The notes below the pieces were generated by a model, which was not told the DNA's origin, ran no database searches, and worked only from the letters and a program-made list of their open reading frames with translations. DNA of 42,112 nucleotides from assembly GCA_027486695.1 (NCBI GenBank), contig JAIXOS010000351.1:1-42112 (forward strand). The letters run 5' to 3'. Positions 10,805 to 19,044 of the stretch are shown here, in pieces. Each line of letters opens with the position of its first letter. Position 1 is the stretch's first letter. The position numbers were made by a program, and so were the translations under genes. The DNA comes from Chitinophagaceae bacterium (GTDB lineage Bacteria; Bacteroidota; Bacteroidia; Chitinophagales; Chitinophagaceae).

Positions 10805-11281
10805 TTACTTAGATTCCCAAGCTTCTAATACCTGAGCTGTATGGTTTTTGGTATCGGGCTTACTAATTATTTTGCGGATAATGCCCAATTCATCTATTAA
10901 AAAAGTGGTTCGGGTAGTGCCCATGTAGGTTTTTCCCATAAACTTTTTTTCGCCCCACAAATTGTAAACGTCCACAATTTTCTTGTCTTCGTCGGCCACC
11001 AATGGAAAAGGTAATGCAAACTTTTCTTCAAACTTTTTATGACTTTTTACACTATCGGTGCTTACGCCAATAATTTGAAATCCCTTTTCTAAAAGCACAT
11101 CGTAATTTTCTTTTAAATTACAAGCTTGTGCGGTACAACCCGGCGTATCGTCTTTCGGATAAAAATATAAAATCACTTTTTTACCTAAAAACTTTTTCAA
11201 CGATATGTCGTTGCCATTTTGATCTACCCCTTTAAACTGAGGAGCTTTGCTACCCTCTTTTAATACTGCCATAAATTTCAA
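10805..11281 (-). CDS. bcp: Thioredoxin-dependent peroxiredoxin, Bcp/PrxQ type (start probably 11272)
   Basis: Motif FYPKDDTPGCTAQACNLKENYDVL, characteristic of Bcp. Confidence 0.93.
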   Translation of the reverse strand: MKFMAVLKEGSKAPQFKGVDQNGNDISLKKFLGKKVILYFYPKDDTPGCTAQACNLKENYDVLLEKGFQIIGVSTDSVKSHKKFEEKFALPFPLVADEDKKIVDVYNLWGEKKFMGKTYMGTTRTTFLIDELGIIRKIISKPDTKNHTAQVLEAWESK

Positions 11282-11443
11282 CTTTTTTAAAAATGGAACA
11301 GGTTAATAACAAGCTTCTTCATCCTTTTGTTTAGGCCTGTATTATGCTGCGCAGCGGTGAATATAAGGTATTACTAATAAATTTTAGTTTTTAAGTCCAA
11401 TTCTTCTCTGTAAAATGGTAACAATAGTATAGCCTGCATCACT

Positions 11444-11451
11444 TACATTTG
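11444..11451 (+). promoter_or_regulatory. Bacteroidota-type -7 element TACATTTG upstream of carB half gene
   Basis: Matches TAnnTTTG, 21 nt upstream of the ATG at 11473. No clear -33 TTTG. Confidence 0.45.
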
Positions 11452-11472
11452 CACAATTTTATTTTTTATACT

Positions 11473-13119
11473 ATGCCAAAAGACAACTCTATTAAGTCGG
11501 TACTCATTATTGGTTCTGGCCCAATTATCATTGGTCAGGCCTGCGAATTTGATTATTCCGGTTCACAAGCGGCCCGCAGTTTACGCGAAGAAGGTATTGA
11601 AGTAATACTGATCAATAGCAATCCTGCTACCATTATGACCGATCCTATGATGGCCGACAAAGTGTATTTATTGCCATTAACGGTAGAAAGTATTGAGCAA
11701 ATTTTGCAAGAAAACAATATCGATGCCGTGCTACCTACTATGGGTGGTCAAACTGCTTTAAATCTTTGTAAGGAAGCCGACGAACTAGGTATTTGGGAAA
11801 AATACAATTGTAGAATGATTGGTGTAGATGTGGCCGCAATTGATACCGCCGAAGACCGTGAACAATTTCGCCAACTCATGGTCAAAATTGGTATTGCAGT
11901 AGCCCCTAGCCATGTAGCCAATAGCTTTTTGGAAGGAAAAGAATATGCCCAACAAATTGGCTTTCCACTAGTTATCCGATCTTCCTTTACCCTAGGTGGT
12001 AGCGGTGGCGGATTTGTACACGATAAAAGTGAACTTGACGAAGCCTTAAAACGGGGTCTTGAAGCCTCTCCTATACACGAAGTATTGGTAGAAAAAGCGG
12101 TATTGGGCTGGAAAGAATACGAATTGGAATTGCTACGCGATATAAACGATAACGTAGTCATTATTTGTACCGTAGAAAACCTAGACCCTATGGGCGTACA
12201 TACCGGCGATAGCATAACCGTAGCACCGGCTATGACACTAAGCGATACGGCCTTTCAAAATATGCGTAACCAAGCCATTTTAATGATGCGTAGCCTAGGC
12301 AACTTTGCCGGCGGTTGCAATGTTCAATTTGCACTTAATCCAGCTACCGAAGAACTCATTGCTGTAGAAATCAATCCGCGTGTGAGTCGTTCATCGGCAT
12401 TGGCAAGTAAAGCTACCGGCTACCCAATTGCCAAAATTGCTGCCAAACTTGCTATCGGATACTCGCTCGACGAACTCAAAAACCAAATTACCAAAACCAC
12501 TTCAGCCTATTTTGAACCGGCACTCGATTATGTAATTGTAAAAGTGCCCCGTTGGAATTTTGATAAGTTCAAAGGTGCTAACGATACCCTTGGCTTGCAA
12601 ATGAAAAGCGTTGGCGAAGTAATGGCTATTGGCCGAAGCTTTACCGAAGCTCTACAAAAAGCATGTCAAAGTTTGGAAAACGATGCACTTGGCTTAGGCT
12701 ACTATGGTAAAAGCTTAATGAAAGGCGAGCACATTTTGGAATACATCAAAACACCCAAATGGGATCGTATTTTCCGTATCAAAGATGCATTGATGCAGGG
12801 CATTACCGTAAAATCAATTGCCCAAGCCACAGGTATTGATCGATGGTTTTTGTACCAAATACAAAAAATTTGTACCATCGAAAAAGAAATTGCCCACTAT
12901 CATTTGGAAACCTTACCGGTTGATTTGTTGAAAGAAGCCAAAAGGAATGGCTTTGGCGACGAGCAAATTTCTAAAATATTGCAAGGAAATTGTACCGAAG
13001 ATATGGTGTACGAACACCGAAAAGCTTTGGGCATACAACGTGTTTACAAAATGGTAGATACTTGTAGTGCTGAGTTTGAGGCCAAAACCCCCTACTTCTA
13101 CAGTTCTTTCGAAAACTAA
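11473..13119 (+). CDS. carB: Carbamoyl-phosphate synthase large subunit, N-terminal half only (carboxyphosphate + oligomerisation domains)
   Basis: KSVLIIGSGPIIIGQACEFDYSGSQAARSLREEGIEVILINSNPATIMTDP through ...VYKMVDTCSAEFEAKTPYFYSSFEN-stop. It ends at the junction that links the two CarB halves. The ORF-track start at 11449 (TTG) overlaps the -7 element, so ATG 11473 is preferred. Confidence 0.92.
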   Translation: MPKDNSIKSVLIIGSGPIIIGQACEFDYSGSQAARSLREEGIEVILINSNPATIMTDPMMADKVYLLPLTVESIEQILQENNIDAVLPTMGGQTALNLCKEADELGIWEKYNCRMIGVDVAAIDTAEDREQFRQLMVKIGIAVAPSHVANSFLEGKEYAQQIGFPLVIRSSFTLGGSGGGFVHDKSELDEALKRGLEASPIHEVLVEKAVLGWKEYELELLRDINDNVVIICTVENLDPMGVHTGDSITVAPAMTLSDTAFQNMRNQAILMMRSLGNFAGGCNVQFALNPATEELIAVEINPRVSRSSALASKATGYPIAKIAAKLAIGYSLDELKNQITKTTSAYFEPALDYVIVKVPRWNFDKFKGANDTLGLQMKSVGEVMAIGRSFTEALQKACQSLENDALGLGYYGKSLMKGEHILEYIKTPKWDRIFRIKDALMQGITVKSIAQATGIDRWFLYQIQKICTIEKEIAHYHLETLPVDLLKEAKRNGFGDEQISKILQGNCTEDMVYEHRKALGIQRVYKMVDTCSAEFEAKTPYFYSSFEN

Positions 13120-13144
13120 TTATACTGTTTAATCATCTTTGTAC

Positions 13145-13179
13145 AGCCCTTCATTTCCCAAAAAATGAAGGGCTTTTTT
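13145..13179 (+). terminator. Rho-independent terminator after carB half gene
   Basis: 12-bp stem AGCCCTTCATTT/AAATGAAGGGCT followed by TTTTT. Confidence 0.9.
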
Positions 13180-13389
13180 ATTCCCTCGCTACATTTTACA
13201 AACCAAACGGCTACCGTGTAGCCTCATTTAGGGTATGAGCCAAGCGCACGTTACACCAATGTAGCAGCAGTGGCGTTGGCACCATTCAACTGTATCCATT
13301 CTTGTCAGCTTATCCCAAATAGGGTTTTAACTTGCAAAAAATGCATTTTATATTGTTTTTTCTGAAAAAATAGTATATTTATACTTGTT

Positions 13390-13407
13390 TTTCTAAAAAT
13401 TTAGAAA
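13390..13407. promoter_or_regulatory. Perfect 8-2-8 palindrome upstream of guanine deaminase, candidate Lrp/AsnC operator
   Basis: TTTCTAAA-AA-TTTAGAAA, about 95 bp upstream of ATG 13501. Confidence 0.5.
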
Positions 13408-13500
13408 TTGTTTCATAGGTAGATACATCAACTGTACACACTGTTGCATCCGATATACCTATTTAAAAATATTTACCACCAATCATACCAAACAAACAAT

Positions 13501-13974
13501 ATGACAAGGGAAGAAAAATTTATGCAACAAGCCATTGAATTATCGCACAATGGCATGCACAACAATGAAGGCGGGCCTTTTGGCTGTATTGTGGTAAAAG
13601 GCAACGAAATTGTTGGCAAAGGCAACAACAAAGTAACTTCCACTAACGACCCCACCGCACATGCCGAAGTAACGGCTATACGCGATGCTTGCAAAAATTT
13701 GAATACTTTTCAGTTAGAAGACTGCGAAATATACACTTCGTGCGAGCCCTGCCCTATGTGCTTGGGTGCTATTTATTGGGCACGCCCCAAAGTGGTGTAT
13801 TTTGCCAATACCCGAACAGATGCCGCAAATATTGGTTTTGACGACTCAATGATTTACGATGAAATGGCGGCCCCTATTCACGAACGCAAAATCCCAATTT
13901 TACCAATTGGCAGAAACGCAGCCATCAAGGTTTTTGAAGCTTGGCAAAACAAGCAAGACAAAACAGAATATTAA
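13501..13974 (+). CDS. guaD: Nucleoside deaminase, probable guanine deaminase
   Basis: Cytidine/deoxycytidylate-deaminase fold motifs HAEVTAIRDAC and CEPCPMCLGAIYWARPKVVYFANTRTDAANIGFDD. Adjacent to xdh genes. Confidence 0.88.
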   Translation: MTREEKFMQQAIELSHNGMHNNEGGPFGCIVVKGNEIVGKGNNKVTSTNDPTAHAEVTAIRDACKNLNTFQLEDCEIYTSCEPCPMCLGAIYWARPKVVYFANTRTDAANIGFDDSMIYDEMAAPIHERKIPILPIGRNAAIKVFEAWQNKQDKTEY

Positions 13975-14026
13975 CGCTACTGCACAATCTCACTATATAT
14001 TGGATTATCAACCCTACCAATGCAAT

Positions 14027-14069
14027 GATTCCTGCGTATTTAAAAGTAAACTTTAGTAACGCAGGAATC
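14027..14069. terminator. Long nested inverted repeat between convergent guaD and xdhC
   Basis: GATTCCTGCGT ... ACGCAGGAATC (11 bp perfect) enclosing AAAGT-AA-ACTTT. Lies in the convergent intergenic gap. Confidence 0.6.
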
Positions 14070-14152
14070 GTTCTTACTTACAAATTAAAAAAGGGTGTAT
14101 AGTAGTTAATTGCAAGAAAAGGCAAACATGGTAGTTAATATAACGCCAAGCC

Positions 14153-15130
14153 TTAGTTGGGCTGCTTGTTTTTTACCAAAATAATTTCGGCGGCTATACT
14201 TACTGCAATTTCTTCAGGTGTTTGGCTATAAATGGGTAAGCCAATAGGTGCACGTAAGTAATTGCGCACATTTCCAATCAGTCCATCCGCCTCCAACTCA
14301 TTAAGCAAGCGCATTATTTTGTTTTTACTTCCAAGCATTCCCAAATAAGCCAATTGCTTATAGCTTACCGCTTGAAGTGCCACTGCATCGGTACGGTAGC
14401 CAAACGTCATGAGTACTACATAATGATTGCTGCCATCCGGTATCAATGAACCTATTTCGCTGTATTGGTTTACAATAGCTATTTCGTGAGCAAAATGGTT
14501 TTGTTGCAATGTGTTTAAATGCGGTCGTTCTTCAATTACCTGAACATAAAAACCAAGCTTGTGCATCAATTCCGAAAAGGCCAAAGCACAATGCCCTCCT
14601 CCAACAATAAACACTTTGTTTTGGTGGCCTATTTTTTCGGTAAATACAAAATTGTCTTCGCTGTCAAATTCAAACAAGTATTGCGCTTGGGGCATACTTG
14701 TTGCATCAAACGCAATGCCTTTTGGAGTGATTGTTAACCTACCATGCTTGTGTTGTTGCAAGGTGTTTACTATTTGACTAACCATTATTAAGTCGCAAGG
14801 CTGTAGTTTATACATATACACACTTTGCTCGCCACTACATATCATGCCGCTTTGGTTTTTGGCCGCAGCTTTATCATGTATTTGTTGATAGTACGCTTGT
14901 GTGGTTGTTCCTGTAGCCAAATGGTGTTTTGCCACTTCTACCAATTTGTGTTCCATCATACCACCACCAATAGAACCACACATATTGCCCGATGCCGTAA
15001 CAGCCATCCCAAATCCTTGTCGTCCCGGGCTACTGCCAATACTTTCCAATACATACAAGAGTACTACCGGTTCGGCTAAGGTTAATTGCCGCTCAATAAA
15101 TTGCCACAACAAACGTTGTTTGTGCATCAT
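14153..15130 (-). CDS. xdhC: Xanthine dehydrogenase accessory factor XdhC/CoxI family
   Basis: LESIGSSPGRQGFGMAVTASGNMCGSIGGGMMEHKLVE, VFIVGGGHCALAFSELMHKLGF, and MTFGYRTDAVALQ...LGMLGSKNKI. Confidence 0.9.
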   Translation of the reverse strand: MMHKQRLLWQFIERQLTLAEPVVLLYVLESIGSSPGRQGFGMAVTASGNMCGSIGGGMMEHKLVEVAKHHLATGTTTQAYYQQIHDKAAAKNQSGMICSGEQSVYMYKLQPCDLIMVSQIVNTLQQHKHGRLTITPKGIAFDATSMPQAQYLFEFDSEDNFVFTEKIGHQNKVFIVGGGHCALAFSELMHKLGFYVQVIEERPHLNTLQQNHFAHEIAIVNQYSEIGSLIPDGSNHYVVLMTFGYRTDAVALQAVSYKQLAYLGMLGSKNKIMRLLNELEADGLIGNVRNYLRAPIGLPIYSQTPEEIAVSIAAEIILVKNKQPN

Positions 15131-15133
15131 ACA

Positions 15134-17404
15134 TTACTGATTATAGGCATTTGCTTTTTCAGGATATAGTGCTAGCAACACTTTTTCGGGTGTAAAAGGT
15201 GCGTCAAATGCCGGACAACTTGCCGGATTGAAGCTGCGAATAGCATTCCGAATAGCAAAATAAGTGCCTATGCCATACATCAATGGTGGTTCGCCAACGG
15301 CTTTCGATTTGAAAATAGCTAGATTATCCTGAACAGTTTCTAAGAATGTAATATCAATCACCGATGGAACGGAATATATGTCGGGAACTTTATACGTAGA
15401 TAGTGCGTTGGAGCGCAATTTACCTGCCGCATCGTATACCACCTCTTCCATCGTCATCCAACCAATTCCTTGTACCAATCCTCCTTCAATCTGCCCTCTA
15501 TCAATCAACGGATTCATACTAGTACCAAAATCGTGCACCAATTGCACTGCATCTATAGTATAAGTGCCTCGCAAACAATCTAGTGTAACTGTAGTAATGG
15601 CTGTTCCATATACATGGTATGCAAATGGATGTCCTTTTTCCTTGGTTTTATCGAAATGAATTTCCGGGGTGGCATAATGTCCGTGTTCCGACAAACTGAT
15701 GCGTTTGTTGTGCGTGGTTATTACTAATTTTTCCCAACTGAGATCCGTGGGTTCACCATTGGCATATACAATTTCGTTAAGAATAGTAATGGTTTCGGGC
15801 AGCACATTGAGTTCCGTTGCAGCTACATTTTTTAATCGGTCTAAAAGTGCTTCACAGGCTATTTGTGTAGCTCTTCCATTCAAGTCGGCAGTAGCACTTG
15901 CCGCAGATGGCGATGTATTGGCTATACGATACGTATTGGTACTATTTACTTTAATCCTGCTAGTACTAACAGACAAAATATGTGCAGCAACTTGTAGTAT
16001 CTTGGTGTTAACACCTTGCCCCATTTCTACGGCGCCGGTACTTATAACAATACTACCATCGGTATATATATGCACCAAGGCCCTTGCTTGGTTCATTAAG
16101 GTATTGGTGAAAGAAATTCCAAAACAAATGGGCATGAGCGATAAACCCTTTTTCAACCATTTATTGTTGTTATTAAATTGGTTTATTTGAGCTTCCAATT
16201 CCGCTAATTGATAGGTTTTTACCGCTTTTTCCCAACATGGAATGGCTTCGCTCACTACTTTTTGTCCATACGGAAGTTCATTGCCGGTTTGCAATAAATT
16301 TTTGGACTGAATGATTTTTGCGTCTACCCCTAATTTTTCAGCGGCTTGCACTATTGCGGCTTCTATTACAAACATTCCTTGCGGTCCTCCAAACCCTCTA
16401 AAAGCGGTATTGGGGGGTAAATGGGTTTTGCAGCTAATAGCCGTAGCGGTTACATTGGGTATATAATAACTATTGGTACAGTGAAAAAGTGTTCGTTCTA
16501 AAATAGCAGGCGACAAGTCGGCTGCGGCACCTGAATTTTGGTAAAAAGTAGCTTCGTAAGCCAAAATGGAAAAATCGCTGCTGAGCCCTATTTTGTAATC
16601 GGTAGTATAGGGATTTCGTTTGCCTGTCATGCGCATATCTTCCATTCTGTGCAACGAATATTTTACAGGTCTTTTGGTTACCAATGCACCCAAAGCACAC
16701 AAAGCTGCCCAAGTATTGGCTTGGTCTTCTTTACCCCCAAATCCACCGCCTAACCTAGTAACATCAATTTCTATTTGGTGCATGGGTAGGCCGGTAACTT
16801 TGCTTACGGCACGCTGTACGGCCGTTGGTCCTTGGGTAGAGGAATAAATTTTTAGTCCCCCTTGTTCGGCAGGTAGTGCATAAGCACCTTGTGTTTCTAT
16901 GTATAAGTGTTCTTGCCCATTGGTGTTGGCTACGCCTTCAAAAATGTAAGCACATTGCTTCCAAGCGTCCTCGGTATTGCCAAGCACAAATTTTCGGGAA
17001 GGAATGGTTAAACTACCTTTGGCAAATGCCTCTCTAGGGTTCGTGATAATAGGCAGGGGTGTTATTTGTACCGATATTTTTTTTACCGCTTTTCTCGCTA
17101 TTTCATCCGATTCGGCTAGTACCAATGCTATCGGCATACCACAAAAATGTACATGGTGTTCGGCAAACAATGGTTCGTCGGGAATAATGCCGCCTATTTG
17201 ATTTTGTCCGGTAATATCTTTATAGGTAAGAATGCGAACTACACCGACCATTTTTTCCGCTTCGGTAATATCTACATGTTCAATACTACCATGTGCTATT
17301 TGCGAATCAAAGCAAGCTGCATACAAGGTACCTTGCACTACAGGTATATCGTCTAAATAAACCGATTCGCCACGGGTATGACTATAACTATCTATATTTT
17401 TCAT
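15134..17404 (-). CDS. xdhB: Xanthine dehydrogenase molybdopterin-binding subunit
   Basis: GGGFGGKEDQANTWAALCALGALVTKRPVKYSLHRMEDM, NTAFRGFGGPQGMFVIEA, and KAVGEPPLMYGIGTYFAIRNAI (catalytic Glu region). Confidence 0.93.
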   Translation of the reverse strand: MKNIDSYSHTRGESVYLDDIPVVQGTLYAACFDSQIAHGSIEHVDITEAEKMVGVVRILTYKDITGQNQIGGIIPDEPLFAEHHVHFCGMPIALVLAESDEIARKAVKKISVQITPLPIITNPREAFAKGSLTIPSRKFVLGNTEDAWKQCAYIFEGVANTNGQEHLYIETQGAYALPAEQGGLKIYSSTQGPTAVQRAVSKVTGLPMHQIEIDVTRLGGGFGGKEDQANTWAALCALGALVTKRPVKYSLHRMEDMRMTGKRNPYTTDYKIGLSSDFSILAYEATFYQNSGAAADLSPAILERTLFHCTNSYYIPNVTATAISCKTHLPPNTAFRGFGGPQGMFVIEAAIVQAAEKLGVDAKIIQSKNLLQTGNELPYGQKVVSEAIPCWEKAVKTYQLAELEAQINQFNNNNKWLKKGLSLMPICFGISFTNTLMNQARALVHIYTDGSIVISTGAVEMGQGVNTKILQVAAHILSVSTSRIKVNSTNTYRIANTSPSAASATADLNGRATQIACEALLDRLKNVAATELNVLPETITILNEIVYANGEPTDLSWEKLVITTHNKRISLSEHGHYATPEIHFDKTKEKGHPFAYHVYGTAITTVTLDCLRGTYTIDAVQLVHDFGTSMNPLIDRGQIEGGLVQGIGWMTMEEVVYDAAGKLRSNALSTYKVPDIYSVPSVIDITFLETVQDNLAIFKSKAVGEPPLMYGIGTYFAIRNAIRSFNPASCPAFDAPFTPEKVLLALYPEKANAYNQ

Positions 17405-17428
17405 ACAAAGTTAATTTTGGGTACGCTA

Positions 17429-18844
17429 CTACAACTTCGGAAATAATTTTATAAAATGGGCTTCAATCAATTGATCCAACAAAAGCCGTTTATAAGCAAC
17501 ACTTCCTCGCACATCGCCAATAGGAGCAATTTCGGTTTGGGCTAGTGCACATACCTCATTGAGTAGTTGCCTGCTTGGTACTTTGCCTTCCATATACGCA
17601 CTAGTTTTGGGCAAAAATGCCGGCACAGGAGCCACCCCACCTGCCGATAATCCGGCTTTTGCAATAGTGCCATCGCTGTGTAAATGCAAGCAAATAGCTG
17701 TATTTACACTAGCAATATCAAGGTGTGTTCGTTTACAAACTTTCTCAAAATTTACTTTGGTTTGTGCATCGGGTAGTTGAAAAAAAATTCTTTCTACGTA
17801 TTCATCGGGTTGTTTATCTAACTGCTTATAGCCTTTATACAATTTTCGTAGGGGTAGCTGACGAGCTTGCGTATTACCCATAGAAGCAAATTGCAATTGT
17901 GCATCGAGTGCCAAAAACAAAATACTAAAATCGCCTATAGGCGATGCATTGATAAAATTACCGGCCAGGGTAGCCATATTCCTGATTGGCGTAGACGATA
18001 CTAATTTAATAACGGCCTGCCATTCTTCAAAATGGGCTTTAAAAATGGGAGACTCCGCTATATCGGTTACGGTAGTGCCACTCCCCAAAAAGCACAAATC
18101 GTTTACCTGTGCTATTTCGCTCAAATGGCTTTCGCGTTGGGCAAAATACAAATCGTTTCTTTCCGTCATGCTATCGTGCTTTTGCACATACAAATCGGTT
18201 CCTCCCCCCACAATGCTCATTGGTGACGCAGGGTTATTGGGCACAACCGACAATTCGGTTTGTAGCGCCATTAATTTATCGGGTATTCGTTTAAAATACT
18301 CAGGTAGTATTTGGTTATTAACGGCAAAATCTACTGCGCTTTCCTGTTGGCGAGTGGTCAACTTGTTGGCAATGGTACCAATAGCCCGCTCAATAGATTT
18401 GTATCCGGTACAACGACAAATATTGCCATTAACCGCATCAATGCCCTGTTCGTATGTAGGTTCCTCATTGGCCTGCAAGCAAAAACCTGCAAGCGACACC
18501 ATAAAGCCGGGCGTACAAAATCCGCATTGCGATGCCCCTTCGTTACTAAAGGCTTGCTGTATAAAGTTCAGCCCCTGTATATTGGTACCTTCAACAGTTA
18601 CAATATGTTTGCCTTGTGCATTACCAATGGGCATTAAACAAGAAGTGGCCGACCTATACACCACCTGTCCCTGCGTATTGAGGCTACCTACCAAAACAGT
18701 ACAAGCACCACAATCGCCTTCTCTACAGCCAATTTTGGTACCATGTAGGTGTTGATGATACCGCACAAAATCTAGCAATAACGTACCGGCGGGTAGTAAC
18801 GTACTTACGATATTGTTGTTCAATAAAAACTTTATCACAGCCAA
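17429..18844 (-). CDS. xdhA: Xanthine dehydrogenase small subunit (2Fe-2S + FAD domains)
   Basis: GCREGDCGACTVLVG, QCGFCTPGFMVSLAGF, NGNICRCTGYKSIERAI, and FAD domain IVGGGTDLYVQKHD and NMATLAGNFINASPIGDFSILFLAL. Confidence 0.93.
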   Translation of the reverse strand: MAVIKFLLNNNIVSTLLPAGTLLLDFVRYHQHLHGTKIGCREGDCGACTVLVGSLNTQGQVVYRSATSCLMPIGNAQGKHIVTVEGTNIQGLNFIQQAFSNEGASQCGFCTPGFMVSLAGFCLQANEEPTYEQGIDAVNGNICRCTGYKSIERAIGTIANKLTTRQQESAVDFAVNNQILPEYFKRIPDKLMALQTELSVVPNNPASPMSIVGGGTDLYVQKHDSMTERNDLYFAQRESHLSEIAQVNDLCFLGSGTTVTDIAESPIFKAHFEEWQAVIKLVSSTPIRNMATLAGNFINASPIGDFSILFLALDAQLQFASMGNTQARQLPLRKLYKGYKQLDKQPDEYVERIFFQLPDAQTKVNFEKVCKRTHLDIASVNTAICLHLHSDGTIAKAGLSAGGVAPVPAFLPKTSAYMEGKVPSRQLLNEVCALAQTEIAPIGDVRGSVAYKRLLLDQLIEAHFIKLFPKL

Positions 18845-18875
18845 CTAATTTTAAGCATTTAGAAATGTGGTTGTA

Positions 18876-18942
18876 GTAATGATACCAGCACAATAGCCCT
18901 GTGGCATCTTCGTTGCGTCGCAATCCTTTCATCTTCCTGTTC
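18876..18942 (+). repeat. Copy 1 of a dispersed intergenic repeat (~67 bp)
   Basis: GTAATGATACCAGCACAATAGCCCTGTGGCATCTTCGTTGCGTCGCAATCCTTTCATCTTCCTGTTCG aligns by eye with the sequence at 36625-36691. Confidence 0.6.
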
Positions 18943-19044
18943 GCTTGGCAACATTTTAGCCCAATACATTAGTTACCGTGTATGCATCATTAATACTATA
19001 GGCTTACACGGTTTTTGGTAGGTAGGTTGCCCAAAACCGTTTCA

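Noticed and set aside
13120-13443. CarB C-terminal half lost by frameshift
   Set aside because: A terminator follows at 13145 and no frame after the stop encodes second-half CarB motifs.
15699-16190. 163-aa plus-strand ORF with hydrophobic stretches
   Set aside because: Antisense shadow of xdhB.
17949-18755. 268-aa plus-strand ORF
   Set aside because: Antisense shadow of xdhA, whose Fe-S and FAD motifs are unambiguous on the minus strand; no recognisable domain on the plus strand.
18845-19044. Known purine or molybdenum cofactor riboswitch upstream of xdhA
   Set aside because: I found no recognisable purine or Moco riboswitch core; only generic alternative hairpins, reported separately at low interest.
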